The notes under the pieces are model-generated. The model was not told where the DNA came from. It saw nothing but the letters and a program-made list of their open reading frames with translations, and did no database searches. Of a stretch of 64,000 nucleotides of DNA, positions 19,901 through 27,782 are shown in pieces. Within the stretch, counting starts at the first letter, position 1. Every line of letters begins with the position of its first letter. Location: NCBI RefSeq assembly GCF_013113735.1, contig NZ_CP053346.1:1626001-1690000 (forward strand). The letters run 5' to 3'. This stretch comes from Sphingomonas sp. AP4-R1 (GTDB lineage Bacteria > Pseudomonadota > Alphaproteobacteria > Sphingomonadales > Sphingomonadaceae). Position numbers and translations under genes: made by a program.

Positions 19901-22900
19901 GCAGTCAGGGTGGCGGAGCCGCTGGTGGTGGCGAGACGGGTGATGTCGAGCGCGCCGCCGGCGAGCGTCGCGTCGCGCGTGGCGCTGGCGGTCGCGATCA
20001 GCACATCCCCGCCCGCCGTCATCTGGATGTCGCGCCCGGCGCCCAGCGTGGCGCGTGTGCCGGCCGTGCGGCCGCGCACGCCTGCGGCCGAGAGGATCGT
20101 GAGGTCGGTGCCGGCGCCGATGCTGTCGATCGCGATGCCGCCGCCGCTGGCGGTGAGCGTGACGCCGCCGCCGGAGGAGATGCCGGTGGCGATCAGGTCG
20201 CCGCTCGTGCCGGTCAGCGTCAGCGGGCCGCTCGCGCTGGTGGCGGTGCCGAGCGTGACGCTCGCGCCCTGCGCCGAGGCGCCGGTCTGACCCGACAGGG
20301 TGGTGAGCGACAGGGCGCCGACGGCCGTGGCCGACGCCGTCCTGCCGCCGACGAGGCTGGTGCCGGAGAGGGTCGTTCCGGCGCTCGCCGCCGCCGCGCC
20401 CGTCGTCGCCGTCGCGGTGGTGACGATGAGCGCGCGGGAGGCGGTGAGCTTCATGTCGTGCGCGGCGGTGAGGGGGCCGAGCGCGGTGAGCGTGCCGGCG
20501 CCGCCGGTGGTGGTGAGGATCAGATCCTGGCCCGTGCCGGTCACGTCGATCCGTGCGGCCGTGAGCGCGCCGGTGGACGAGGCGTCGAGCGTCTGCGTGG
20601 TGGTGACGGTGCCGCCGAAGGTGAGCGCGCCGGTGGTGGCGAGCGTGGTGGTGAGCGCGTGCGTGATCGGCGCCGCGCCGGTCAGTCGGCGCGCCGCGAC
20701 GATGCCGAGCGCGATCGCCTGCCCGGTGCCGCTGCGGATGCCGACGTCGCCGCTGGCGCTCGTGCCGCCTTCCAGGCGCGAGGCGGGATCGAGCGCAATG
20801 CCACCCGCGCCGTCGATCACGAGCGTGCCCGTGCCGGTGCCGCCCGTGTCGCTCCGCAGCGTGAGCCCCGCCTCGCCCGAGACGGTGCCGCCCGTCGAGG
20901 TGAGCAGGATCGAGGCGGCGCGTTGCAGCACCGTGTCCGTCCCCTCGCCGAGTCGAACCGAGGCGCCCGTCACCTGATAGGCGCGGCCTGCCGTCACGGC
21001 CCCTGTCACGGTGGCGGTGCCGGTGGCGGTGATCGAGACATCGGCGCTGCCGCCGCTCGCCGTGGCTGTCCCGACATTGGCATCGCCGGAAGACTGGATC
21101 GCGATGCCGGTGGCGCCCGTCGCCTGCGCGATGTCGATCGGGCCGCCGGTGCTGGTGAGCGACAGCGCCGATCCGCTGCTGGCCGTGCCGATGTCGAGCG
21201 CCGATCCGGATAGGGTCAGGCTGGTGTTGGCGCCGAGCGTGCCGCCATAGCTTTGCGCGCCGCTGCTGCCGATCGCGATGCGGCCCGCAGTGGACGTGAT
21301 CGCGTCGGTGGCGGTGACGGCGGACGCGATCACCGTCTGGCCGATCAGGATGTCGCCGGTCGCGGTGATGCCGGCGAGGCCGATCGCGCCCGCGCGGTTG
21401 ATCGTGACGGTGCCGGGGGAGGTGATCGCGCCCGTGGCGATGAACCCGCCGGTGCCGGTCGTGGTGATCGAGGCACCGGACAGACCCGCGACCTGGATCA
21501 GTCCGTTCGAGGTGAGCGAGAGCGCGCCGGGGGTGGAGAGGGTGCCTGCGGTCAGAGCGCCCGTGCCGCTGGTCGCGATCGAGGCGGCGGAGATCGTACC
21601 GGTCCGGGCCGCCCCGTCCGCCGCGAGCGTGACGGCGCCGGCGATCGAAAGCGCGCCGGTGGTGAGCGCGCCCGCTCCGGAGCTGAGCTGCAGCGTGCTG
21701 CCGAGCGTGATCTCGCCGGTCGTGATCGCCGCGGTGCGGGTGATCCCCGGCGTATACCCGCCGCCACCGACCGCGCCGAACAGCGAGGCGGCGGTGATGT
21801 CGCCCAGCGTGACGCGGTTGCCGATCAGGCGCGAGCCGATCTGGATCGGGCCGCCCCGGCCGGTGGTGCCGGCGATGAGCGCTGTGCCGCTCATGTCGAT
21901 ATCGCCGCCGGTGGATCCGCTCGTCACCAGGGTCAGCGCCTGATTGCCGTCGCCGTTGGTGTCGGCGTGGAGCGTGAGGCCGGAGCGGCCGGTGATCGTG
22001 CCGCCGGTCGCGCGGATCGTGATCGTGCCGCGTGCTTCCTGCACGGTGTCGACGCCTGCCGTGCCGAGGACGACCGAGCGGCCCGTCACCGCATAATCGC
22101 CGGGCAGCGAGAGCGCGCCGGTGACGGAGGCGATGCCGTTCGTGGCGGTGAGGCTGGCGTCGGTGCCGGCGACCAGGGTGGTCGCGGACAGATCGCCTGT
22201 CGTCGCCGTGAGCGAAAGCGCGCCGCTGCTGGCGGAGAGGGCGCCCAAAGACAAAGTGCCGCCGCTGATCGTGACGTCGCCCGTGCCGGCCGTGACCGAG
22301 GCGGCGGACAGTGCGCCCCCGGCCGTGAGCGATACGCTCTGGGCCGAAAGCGTGCCAGCAGTGAGGGTCGATCCCGTCGCGGTCAGGCTCAGCGCGCCGG
22401 TCAGCGCGACGTTGCCGACGCGGATCGCGGCGCTGCGGGTGAGCCCAGGTCCGAAGCCGGCGGTGCCGATTGCGCCCCCGAGGCTGGCGGCGGAGACGTC
22501 GCCCAGCGTGACGGCATTGGTGACGTCGCGCGAGCGGATCTGCACGGCGGACTGGCGCGCGGAGCCGCCGAGCAGGGTGGTGCCGGAGAAGGCGATCACG
22601 CCGCCGCTCGATCCGCTGGTGGCGAGGGTCAGCGCCTCGCCGCCGATGCCGTCGCGGTTGGATTGCAGCGTGAGGCCGGACAGGCCGGTGAGCGTGCCGC
22701 CCGTCGCCTCGATCGTGACCGCGCCGGTGGCGGACTGGGTGAGCGTGCCGGAGGCGGAGCCGAGCGTGACCGAGCCGCCGGTGACCTGATATGCGCCGCC
22801 CGTGACGCTGACGGCGCCGGCGATGCTGGCCTGCGTGCCGGCGGAGAGGGTGGCGCCGCCGGCGGTGGTGGTGAGGGCGCCCGTCGACAGGCTGAGCGCC

Positions 22901-25548
22901 GTGAGCGCGATGCCGGGCGCCGTCAGCGAGCCGACACTGAGCGGGCCGTTGGGCGCGGACAGGGAAAGCGGATTTTCGGTGATCGTGATGTCGCCGGTCC
23001 GGATTCCGTCCGCGTGCGTGGAGGTGAGCCCGTTGAAGAACAGGATATCGCCGTCGATCCGGCTCGCGATCCGGCCCGCGCGGATATCGGCGAACGAGAT
23101 GGCGACATTCGTGTGCGGGACCTGGATCAGGAGCGCGGCGGGCAGGCTGGTATCGGCGTCGATCGCGATGTCGCCGCCCGTGTGCAGGTCCAGCCGGAGC
23201 GCGGCGGCGGGATCGGTGCTGGTCAGGCGCAGCGTCAGCGGATTGGCGCCGATGCCGGCCGCGTTGGGGGTGAGCGATCCGGCGGCGGTGCTCGCGATCG
23301 ATCGCGCGGCGGTGAGCGTGATCGCGCCGGTCGCGGCCTGCGCGCCGCCCAGCCGGATATCGCTGCCGTTGACGGCATAATTGCCCGCGATGCCGACCGT
23401 GCCGTCGACGGTGGCGGTGCCGCCCGCCGTGATCGTGGCATTGCCGGCGGTGGTGGTGAGCGTCCCTGTGGAGAGCGTGCGCCCCGCCGTCAGCGAAAGG
23501 CCTCCGGCGGAGAGCGGGCCGAGCGCGGACAGGTCGGCCGTCGCGCCGTTCGCGGCGAGGGTCAGGGTCTGGCCCACGCCCGTCACGGCGATGTCGTGGG
23601 CGGTGAGCGCGCCGGTGGCGGAGGCGTCGAGCGTCTGCGTGGTGGTGATCGCGCCGCCGAAGGTGAGCGGGCCGGACGCGGCGAGCGAGGCGGTGAGCGC
23701 GTGGCCGGCATCCGCACCGGTGAGCCTGCGCGCCGCCACCGCGCCCAGCGCGATGGCCTGCCCGGCGCCGCTGCGGACGCCGATGCCGCCCGTGCTGCCC
23801 GTACCTCCTTCGAGGCGCGAGGTGGGATCGAGGGCGATGCCGCCCGCGCCGTCGATGATGAGCGTGCCCGCGCCGGTGCCGGCCGTGTCGCTGCGGAGCG
23901 TGAGGCCGGCATCGCCCGCGACGGTGCCGCCGGAGGCTGTCAGCAGGACGGAGCCTGCGCTCTGCAGTACGGCGGCGGCGCCGCTGCCGAGCTTTACCGA
24001 CGAGGCCGCCACCTGATAGGCGCCGCCCGCCATCACCGCGCCCGTGATCGTGGCGGTGCCTGCCGAGGCGGTGACGCCGATGTCGGTGCCGGCGCTGATC
24101 GTGCCGATCGTGGCGTCGCCGGTGCTGGCGGTGAGCGTGACGCCGCCCGATGTGGCTGAGGCCCGCGTGATGCTGAGCGCGGCGCCTGTGATCGCGGCAT
24201 CGGTATTGGCATCGATCGCGGCCGATCCGGCGGCGAGGCTCGTGGCCGTGATGCCGCCGGTGATGCTGGTGAGCGAGGCCGTGCCCGTCACGCTGGCGGA
24301 GGCGAGGGCGATGCTGCCCGCGTGGATCGTGGCGTCTCCGCCTGCGGTGAGCGAGGCGATCTGGGCGAGGCCGCCGTCCGCGGTGATGGCCGCATCGGTG
24401 CCGACGGTGATCGCGCCCGAGAGCGTCGCCGCGCCTCCGGCATCGATCGTCACGTCCTTCGCGCCGGCCGTGCTCAGCGTGCCCCCGGCCGTGATCGTGC
24501 CCGCTGCCGCGACGGCGAGCGAGGAGGCGCTGGTGACGGCCGCGCCGATCTCCGCTCCGGCGGCGCTGTTCACCCCGGCGGCGGTGAGCGCGACCTTGTC
24601 CGCCACCGCGCGATCCGCGCTCAGGATCACGCCGTGATCGGTGGCGGTGGCGCCCGCCGCGGTGACGACGCCCGACACCGACAGCAACGCATCGGCCATC
24701 GCGTCCTTCGTCGCCAGCGCGAGCGTGACGTTGCGGCCGGAGATGGTGCCGTTCACCGTGAAGGCGCCGGCGATGGCGGTGCCCTGATCGATCGTCATCG
24801 CCAGCGGACTGCCGGGCTGGGACATGATCGTCACGTCGGTGGCGGCGACCAGCCCGACATCGCCATCCTGCGCGGTGAGCGTCGCCGTGCCGCCGGTGCC
24901 GGTGCCGACCGCGACCGAGGCGCCGATCAGGACGAGATCGCTGCGCAGACCCGCGAGCGCGCGGCTGCCGGTGGCGGTGAGGCTGGCGCCGGCCTCCACC
25001 TCGATCCCCTTCGCCGCCGCGCCGGGGCCGAAATGCAGCGTGCCGCCTGTGGAGAAGAAATCGTCATCCAGCAGGGATAGGCTGCTCGCGATCAGCCCGC
25101 CGACATTCACGGCGCTGCCCGTCTTGAAGACGATGCCCGACGGATTGACCAGATAGACGGCGATGTTGGACGGCGCGTTGAGCTGGCCCGCGATCATGCT
25201 CTGCGGGATCGTCGTCACGCCGGTCGTGCCGTTCGTGGTGCCGACGACGCGGTTCAGCACGGACATGGCCGAGCCGGGCGTCGCGGCGGCATCGGTGAAG
25301 GTGACCGATGTGTCCTTGGGGATGCTGAAGCTGCCCCAGTTCAGCACGGTCGCCCTGTCGGCCAGACCGATCGAGACGGCGTCGGCGCCGAAGCTGCTGT
25401 CCGGCGGCGTGACCGCATTGCCGTGGCTGTCGATCCCGGACACGAAATCGCCCTTGCCCGGCAGCGACTGCGCGCGCGCGGCCGGGCCGCCGAGCACCAG
25501 GACGGTGCCGAGCGCGGTGGACAGGAGCAGGCGGCGCGCGGCGATCAT
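13936..25548 (-). CDS. Giant filamentous-haemagglutinin-like exoprotein (TpsA)
   Basis: This 3870-residue protein is secreted by the two-partner (type Vb) route. A signal peptide (residues 1-27, ending AARAQ) precedes the TPS secretion domain, about residues 29-200, with LNWGSFSIP and NPSGIV (135-140) and then VGGLIASSLSL. The rest is a low-complexity A/G/T/S/L/I repeat region expected to form a beta-helix. It holds a 603-base tandem repeat near 19140-19750 and a segment duplicated about 3.04 kb apart. The only cysteines I found are 3799 and 3808 (GCLIGAAGGGCL), followed by a 62-residue tail with LFSDISSVASIG. The ATG at 25548 overlaps the TpsB stop (ATGA); the reading frame stays open upstream to 26013, but that part lies inside the TpsB gene. 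Likely role: surface adhesin or biofilm factor. Confidence 0.9.
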   Translation of the reverse strand: MIAARRLLLSTALGTVLVLGGPAARAQSLPGKGDFVSGIDSHGNAVTPPDSSFGADAVSIGLADRATVLNWGSFSIPKDTSVTFTDAAATPGSAMSVLNRVVGTTNGTTGVTTIPQSMIAGQLNAPSNIAVYLVNPSGIVFKTGSAVNVGGLIASSLSLLDDDFFSTGGTLHFGPGAAAKGIEVEAGASLTATGSRALAGLRSDLVLIGASVAVGTGTGGTATLTAQDGDVGLVAATDVTIMSQPGSPLAMTIDQGTAIAGAFTVNGTISGRNVTLALATKDAMADALLSVSGVVTAAGATATDHGVILSADRAVADKVALTAAGVNSAAGAEIGAAVTSASSLAVAAAGTITAGGTLSTAGAKDVTIDAGGAATLSGAITVGTDAAITADGGLAQIASLTAGGDATIHAGSIALASASVTGTASLTSITGGITATSLAAGSAAIDANTDAAITGAALSITRASATSGGVTLTASTGDATIGTISAGTDIGVTASAGTATITGAVMAGGAYQVAASSVKLGSGAAAVLQSAGSVLLTASGGTVAGDAGLTLRSDTAGTGAGTLIIDGAGGIALDPTSRLEGGTGSTGGIGVRSGAGQAIALGAVAARRLTGADAGHALTASLAASGPLTFGGAITTTQTLDASATGALTAHDIAVTGVGQTLTLAANGATADLSALGPLSAGGLSLTAGRTLSTGTLTTTAGNATITAGGTATVDGTVGIAGNYAVNGSDIRLGGAQAATGAITLTAARSIASTAAGSLTPNAAGIGANPLTLRLTSTDPAAALRLDLHTGGDIAIDADTSLPAALLIQVPHTNVAISFADIRAGRIASRIDGDILFFNGLTSTHADGIRTGDITITENPLSLSAPNGPLSVGSLTAPGIALTALSLSTGALTTTAGGATLSAGTQASIAGAVSVTGGAYQVTGGSVTLGSASGTLTQSATGAVTIEATGGTLTGLSGLTLQSNRDGIGGEALTLATSGSSGGVIAFSGTTLLGGSARQSAVQIRSRDVTNAVTLGDVSAASLGGAIGTAGFGPGLTRSAAIRVGNVALTGALSLTATGSTLTAGTLSAQSVSLTAGGALSAASVTAGTGDVTISGGTLSLGALSASSGALSLTATTGDLSATTLVAGTDASLTATNGIASVTGALSLPGDYAVTGRSVVLGTAGVDTVQEARGTITIRATGGTITGRSGLTLHADTNGDGNQALTLVTSGSTGGDIDMSGTALIAGTTGRGGPIQIGSRLIGNRVTLGDITAASLFGAVGGGGYTPGITRTAAITTGEITLGSTLQLSSGAGALTTGALSIAGAVTLAADGAARTGTISAASIATSGTGALTAGTLSTPGALSLTSNGLIQVAGLSGASITTTGTGGFIATGAITSPGTVTINRAGAIGLAGITATGDILIGQTVIASAVTATDAITSTAGRIAIGSSGAQSYGGTLGANTSLTLSGSALDIGTASSGSALSLTSTGGPIDIAQATGATGIAIQSSGDANVGTATASGGSADVSITATGTATVTGAVTAGRAYQVTGASVRLGEGTDTVLQRAASILLTSTGGTVSGEAGLTLRSDTGGTGTGTLVIDGAGGIALDPASRLEGGTSASGDVGIRSGTGQAIALGIVAARRLTGAAPITHALTTTLATTGALTFGGTVTTTQTLDASSTGALTAARIDVTGTGQDLILTTTGGAGTLTALGPLTAAHDMKLTASRALIVTTATATTGAAAASAGTTLSGTSLVGGRTASATAVGALSLTTLSGQTGASAQGASVTLGTATSASGPLTLTGTSGDLIATGISSGGGVTLTASGGGIAIDSIGAGTDLTILSAAGVRGRTAGTRATLGAGRDIQMTAGGDVLIATASATRDATLAGGALDITRLATTSGSATLTATSGDAVIGTLVTRLHAGIIADGGLASITSLTTGGNATIRAASIALPFARVTGAASFTSLAGAIDAADLVAGSALIAAQADATLGRIEATGGPLTATAGGALDATTLIARGTGLTIQSVGAARIGTATTTGVGADLSITAAALGGPTAGTRATLSSARDIRVTAGGQVMLDGATAARSATITGGSLAIAQLTATTGAATLIARTGGATIGALVTGTDAGITADAGLARIDSLASGVGATIHAASITLPLARVTGAASLTSIAGAIDTADLIAAAATIGASGTAALGRIETLDGALTAFASGALTATTLIARGTGTIGGATLDIGSANGAAALALTSTGGAISIGQATGATGLTIQSAGDARIDTARASGATADLSITAASLRGHAPGERAALSAGRALTVTLGGDALVGPVTAGAGATLGAASIDLSTLDSAQATLTAATGSLRADRITTTGAATLSATAGIATIGTLSAGGNATLDAGTLTVTTLASGGTLGARSRTGALALATFTAAGDTTILAAADATIGQGSSSAGGIDIMADGALTAPGLTAATLLRASAATATIGSVRADRIDLTARTGAFRLGDATAGTSLALAKRGSGGDLTVTGALAVTGATGDATLVSETSLTLPALIAGRDARVSASGSLTAPSLAAGRTLGITAGGAANLVALSGIGVTVTAGGLATVAGAVSAESYAVQGASVALGTAGSAIGQTASGAVSVVATAGTITGRGGLSLTADADGDGAGDLILRATGGIAFAAGTSLTAGPLATAASRISPGSGAALTLDRLTARTLVSYDPALAATALTQDGPLTIAQLTVRDPTTIALTGAGSALTLGSVSSTSALSLATQAALTATSLTSGALTIDAATATVGTISATSLAATSRAGALDLASVTTDGPVTLAAATDLRLNALDAGGALDATAGGDIGGNAGDMTAPAQWRSRSGSVDIATLESGDAGGAITLANLQAAGDVTIAGRRIAIGSTHSDNGALTLTARQRGAAATAVSLTATALDAGTHLTLSSGIGSGAPVSASNGAITLGTATARNGALTLTTQDGTVTGLATDSPILTARGSGGDILITTGGLAAIGTATAARDLLIRAGDPDVAGRSGRIAIGSMSVGRTLSLLTFNAVASAPSGITAGDATAIDATIRASGAPAPVILGPLDASGMTVLASSGDLTLSSPIATSGSLAIEAAGLLSATNIATGGALAISAGTANLAFARAAGGIGVTAGTITAGDLASGAGAIRLTATGGALSLTTATAAGDIALSTPVTATVGTLRAGGALTLAAGTLTATQLASGGAADIRAATLDLTGLTSGGTLTLAAGSGGATLGTIAATGDIGVTSATDLGIGSLASSAGALSLTAAGRVTADTLGSALGLTATAGRMTLANVRAGGALALTTQSGLLAITRATIGGAATLASGGALAIDTLAAGQDVTLDAAGEVTIRSLASGTSASAQPLVEKKVLAAVAPSRGFTLTARNATIDSLSTTGPIAITATAGNLALGSLAGSAVTLTASGIVAVSGAASIAGDTAIRAAAIALGNAAGTSVAQSAGGTVTLTADAAAITGYAGLTLSSGAGGIVMTANGTTGAVTFAPSTTIAGGAGTLAITTANTATLGTVTGRSIALMANDLALAGPITATSLTLTNRTPANLTRLGDAPADAGTEFATSDGHFDLSAAEMARLSAATLIVDAGSGSVRIGDLALATAAGSSLFQIRTTGRMDMLGRFTATGSPLARMIVLGGGANADDRASVLRVATTAAGGGRVMADGATLDLRADTIGVGLDGGFLDTLGVKSGTPVTAADATTRFVSQSGSSLYNATLGNAGGLYSDPVTLQAGRLIVRYGNFALFQNTGTPGTQTGLVLGGEGQPQTLQLLPSAGTNAFAMFGTINGIGSNATSLLSGATLVVGSQVTRANSRANGCLIGAAGGGCLSASLVQPTLSVFDTSRANVFRTGDDLTLPFDPLVGTSNESLFSDISSVASIGEDLPVAPRQ
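19080..19800. repeat. 603-bp tandem repeat inside TpsA gene
   Basis: The codons for RVTGAASLTSIAGAIDTADL near 19141 recur as RVTGAASFTSLAGAIDAADL near 19744, exactly 603 bases (201 codons) away. Flanking segments such as GADAGITADAGLARI and LIARGTG also recur in step. The divergence between copies suggests an old duplication maintained in frame. I read this from the protein and checked the offset on one shared DNA anchor only. Confidence 0.7.
20540..20995. repeat. Duplicated segment in TpsA gene, copy 1
   Basis: About 450 bases encode YQVTGASVRLGEG through LTLRSDTGGTGTGTLVIDG, ASRLEGG and VAARRLTG to TTTQTLDASSTGALTA. It matches the segment at 23580-24035 almost motif for motif, at an offset of 3042 bases at one anchor and 3039 at another, both multiples of three. 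It is therefore an in-frame duplication with a one-codon indel. Confidence 0.75.
23580..24035. repeat. Duplicated segment in TpsA gene, copy 2
   Basis: This is the partner of 20540-20995. It encodes YQVAASSVKLGSG, LTLRSDTAGTGAGTLIIDG, TSRLEGG, VAARRLTG and TTTQTLDASATGALTA. Recombination between the copies would delete or add about 1013 codons in frame, a possible source of length variation. Confidence 0.75.
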
Positions 25549-27299
25549 CGGATCTGCGGCGCGAATTGCGCGGTGAGCGAGGCGAGGACGCGCGCGGGCG
25601 GCGGGCGATCGTCGAAGCTCAGCGCGCGATCGAACGGATGGGCGTAGGTGATCTCGAACAGCAGCCGGCCGGGAAGGGTGGCGCGCACGCCGCCGCCGGC
25701 CGAGCGCAAGGTGCGCTTCCCCTCGGTGGTGTTCTCGTCGAGATTGCGCAGCCACACGATATCGCCGAAGCCGAACAGCTGGATCGGCAGCGCGCGCAGG
25801 ATCGGCAGATCGAAGCGCAGCTCGTTCTGCAGGCCGATCGCGCGATCGCCGCTGTTCGAGCCCGGATCGTAACCGCGCCCGATCGAGAGATTGCCGAGCG
25901 AGAATTCCTCGAAGTTCAGCAGGGGGTGCGGCGTCCACTGGCTGCGCATGCCGCTGCCCGCCGACAGCAGGCCGAGATGGACCGTGGCATCGAGATTGGC
26001 GCGCACGATCCACGCCTGCGGATCGCCGCCGAAGCGCGAGGGGGTGTAGCCGCTGCCGCTGCTGCCTTCGCTCCGGCGCGTGGCCCCCCAGATGCCGAGC
26101 CCGCGCCGCACCTCGATCGATCCGCTCAGCGCATAAATGTCCCTCCCGTCGGCGCGCATCCGGCGGAGATTGCCGGTGCCGCGCAGATAGGCGACGCGCA
26201 GCTTGTCGCGGTTGAGGGGCGTGGACTGGCCGCCGCCGAACACCTTCGTGCGCTGCTCGATCAGCTCGGCACCGCCCGCGATCGTCAGGTTGCGCGTCAC
26301 GGTGCGGACGATCGGCACGGTCAGATCGAACCCGCCGATCAGCGAGCGGGAGCGCAGATCCAGCAAGCCCAGATCGGGGCGCGAATAGGCATAGCTGGCG
26401 CGGAGGCCGAACGTGGCGCCGCCGCTCCTGAGCCCGGTGATATAGCCGATCTGGCCCACCTTCTGCTCGCGGACCGTGCGCGTGACGGAGGCGCCGACAT
26501 AGCCGAGATCGGACGGCGTGAGCAGGCCATACATCTCGCCGCGCACATAGGCCGTCTCGCGTCCGATCTGCTTCGATCCGTAATTCTGGACGTTGCCGAG
26601 CAGCGCGAACCGGCGGCGCACGATCGTGAGATCGCCGATCACGGCGCCGGGCGCGGTGCCGGCCGGGCGCAAAGCGAGCTGCACGTCGAGCCCCGGAATG
26701 TCGCCGGTCAGCAGCAGGATGCGCTCGGCATCATGCTCGTTGAGCGGGGCCAGCGCCTTCAGTTGCTCGATCCGCTGGAGCAAAGCGCGGCGATAATGGC
26801 CGGGCTCGCCGCGCACGCGGACCTCGACGATATGCGCGAGGATCACCGTCAGCGTCAGTTCGCCTTTGTCGATCTCCTGCGGCGGCACCTGCACCGAGGC
26901 GATGAAGCCCGCCTCGCGCAAGGCGGCGGTGGCGGCATCGCGGATACGGCACACGGCGCCGACCGGCTGCTCGCCCGGCTTCGGCACGGTGACGGCCGCC
27001 AGTTCCTGCAGGATCGCATCGGGCAGCGGCTTGCCGTCGGCGGCGGTGAAGCGGACGGTGCGCAGGTCCACCTGCACGGTGGACGTATCGAGCGGGCAGG
27101 GGGCGGTGCCGAGCGCCTCGCTGGCATCGACGCGCACGCTGGGGCCCGCAGGCGCCGTGGACTGGGGCGTCGGCGGCTGGATTTGCTCGCGGCTGGGCAC
27201 GGCATCGGGCACGCGCTCCTGCGCGACCGCAGGCGATGCGACCGCCAACGCGGCGATCAGCCCCGGCGTCCCTGTTCCGATATACGCACTCTTACGCAT
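25545..27299 (-). CDS. Two-partner secretion outer membrane transporter (TpsB, ShlB/FhaC/HecB family)
   Basis: This is a 584-residue Omp85-superfamily pore. A signal peptide ends at VASPAVAQ, followed by a proline-rich linker. Two POTRA domains lie at about residues 70-225 (LRTVRFTAADGKPLPDAIL; IVEVRVRGEPGHYRRALL; LLTGDIPGLDVQLALRPAG). The 16-strand barrel ends in TAQFAPQIR. The L6 motif appears as LGNLSIGRGYDPG (family VRGY/F). The stop overlaps the TpsA start as ATGA, so the pair is translationally coupled. It recognises the TPS domain of TpsA and threads the protein outward. Confidence 0.93.
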   Translation of the reverse strand: MRKSAYIGTGTPGLIAALAVASPAVAQERVPDAVPSREQIQPPTPQSTAPAGPSVRVDASEALGTAPCPLDTSTVQVDLRTVRFTAADGKPLPDAILQELAAVTVPKPGEQPVGAVCRIRDAATAALREAGFIASVQVPPQEIDKGELTLTVILAHIVEVRVRGEPGHYRRALLQRIEQLKALAPLNEHDAERILLLTGDIPGLDVQLALRPAGTAPGAVIGDLTIVRRRFALLGNVQNYGSKQIGRETAYVRGEMYGLLTPSDLGYVGASVTRTVREQKVGQIGYITGLRSGGATFGLRASYAYSRPDLGLLDLRSRSLIGGFDLTVPIVRTVTRNLTIAGGAELIEQRTKVFGGGQSTPLNRDKLRVAYLRGTGNLRRMRADGRDIYALSGSIEVRRGLGIWGATRRSEGSSGSGYTPSRFGGDPQAWIVRANLDATVHLGLLSAGSGMRSQWTPHPLLNFEEFSLGNLSIGRGYDPGSNSGDRAIGLQNELRFDLPILRALPIQLFGFGDIVWLRNLDENTTEGKRTLRSAGGGVRATLPGRLLFEITYAHPFDRALSFDDRPPPARVLASLTAQFAPQIR

Positions 27300-27480
27300 T
27301 CACCCCCCCGGGCGCCTGCGCGGCCGGGGATCACACGTCCCGAGGGACGGGGGTGAGGACCGAATCGCGCGAGGGCGGGACGGTTCTTAACATTATCTTA
27401 GCGCTTACGATAACGGCTTCGTGGTTAAGGATGAGCCTGGTGGTGCGGGGCGACGGGGGCTGCATTTGAAGTTTGGATCA
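27300..27480 (-). promoter_or_regulatory. Upstream region of tpsBA with an AT-rich promoter-like island
   Basis: There is no gene here. Positions about 27388-27428 form an AT-rich patch (TTCTTAACATTATCTTAGCG and GATAACGG) in otherwise GC-rich DNA, roughly 90-130 bases before the TpsB start on the reverse strand. It is the best promoter candidate for the TpsBA pair, but I cannot assign -35 and -10 boxes with confidence. Confidence 0.35.
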
Positions 27481-27521
27481 CCCCGTTCTTTAGGCAGTGT
27501 TGCGAAATTTCGCTTTTACCC

Positions 27522-27648
27522 CCGTTTGCACTGAGCCTGTCGAAGTGCAGTTCTTCTTTCTCTGGCGTTTTCAAGAAGGACGGTGCCCTTCGACTGCCTG
27601 CCAAGGCAGGCGCTCAGGACAGGCCCCGACAAGCTCAGCACGAACGGA
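27522..27648. repeat. Dispersed palindromic repeat, family A, copy 2 (variant)
   Basis: Units CACTGAGCCTGTCGAAGTGC (27529-27548), CTTCGACTGCCTGCC and GACAAGCTCAGCACGAACGG lie in a gene-free stretch. They match the CTGAGC/GTCGAAG palindrome family with extra spacing, and look like two partly degenerate copies. No protein coding is apparent in 27300-27782. Confidence 0.65.
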
Positions 27649-27706
27649 ATTGGGGTTTCGGAATCTCATCGAGAGCCCGGTCCGCTATAGCGAGGCCCCA
27701 CCCCAA

Positions 27707-27728
27707 CCCCTCCCCTGAAGGGGAGGGG
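27707..27728. terminator. Perfect 9-bp hairpin downstream of the efflux operon
   Basis: CCCCTCCCC, TGAA loop, GGGGAGGGG lies about 55 bases beyond the stop of the outer membrane factor at 27783. It has no clear T-run on the reverse strand, so it could be a processed 3' end or a further repeat rather than a classic terminator. Confidence 0.45.
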
Positions 27729-27782
27729 CTTTGATCCCGTCTCTTCACGGCTTGGGCCATGAGCAGGTAAAGGCGCGACGCC

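Noticed and set aside
14296..21213. A forward open frame of 2305 codons antisense to the TpsA gene
   Set aside because: Its translation is a low-complexity string of R, G, A, E and D, with no start signal or domain. It arises from the GC-rich repeat codons of TpsA on the other strand.
19080..24040. CRISPR-like periodic repeats
   Set aside because: Repeat units are hundreds of bases long, divergent, in one reading frame and inside TpsA; there is no short constant repeat with unique spacers.
25549..26013. Extension of TpsA by 155 residues upstream
   Set aside because: This part lies wholly inside the TpsB gene, lacks a signal peptide, and the ATG at 25548 begins a proper one.
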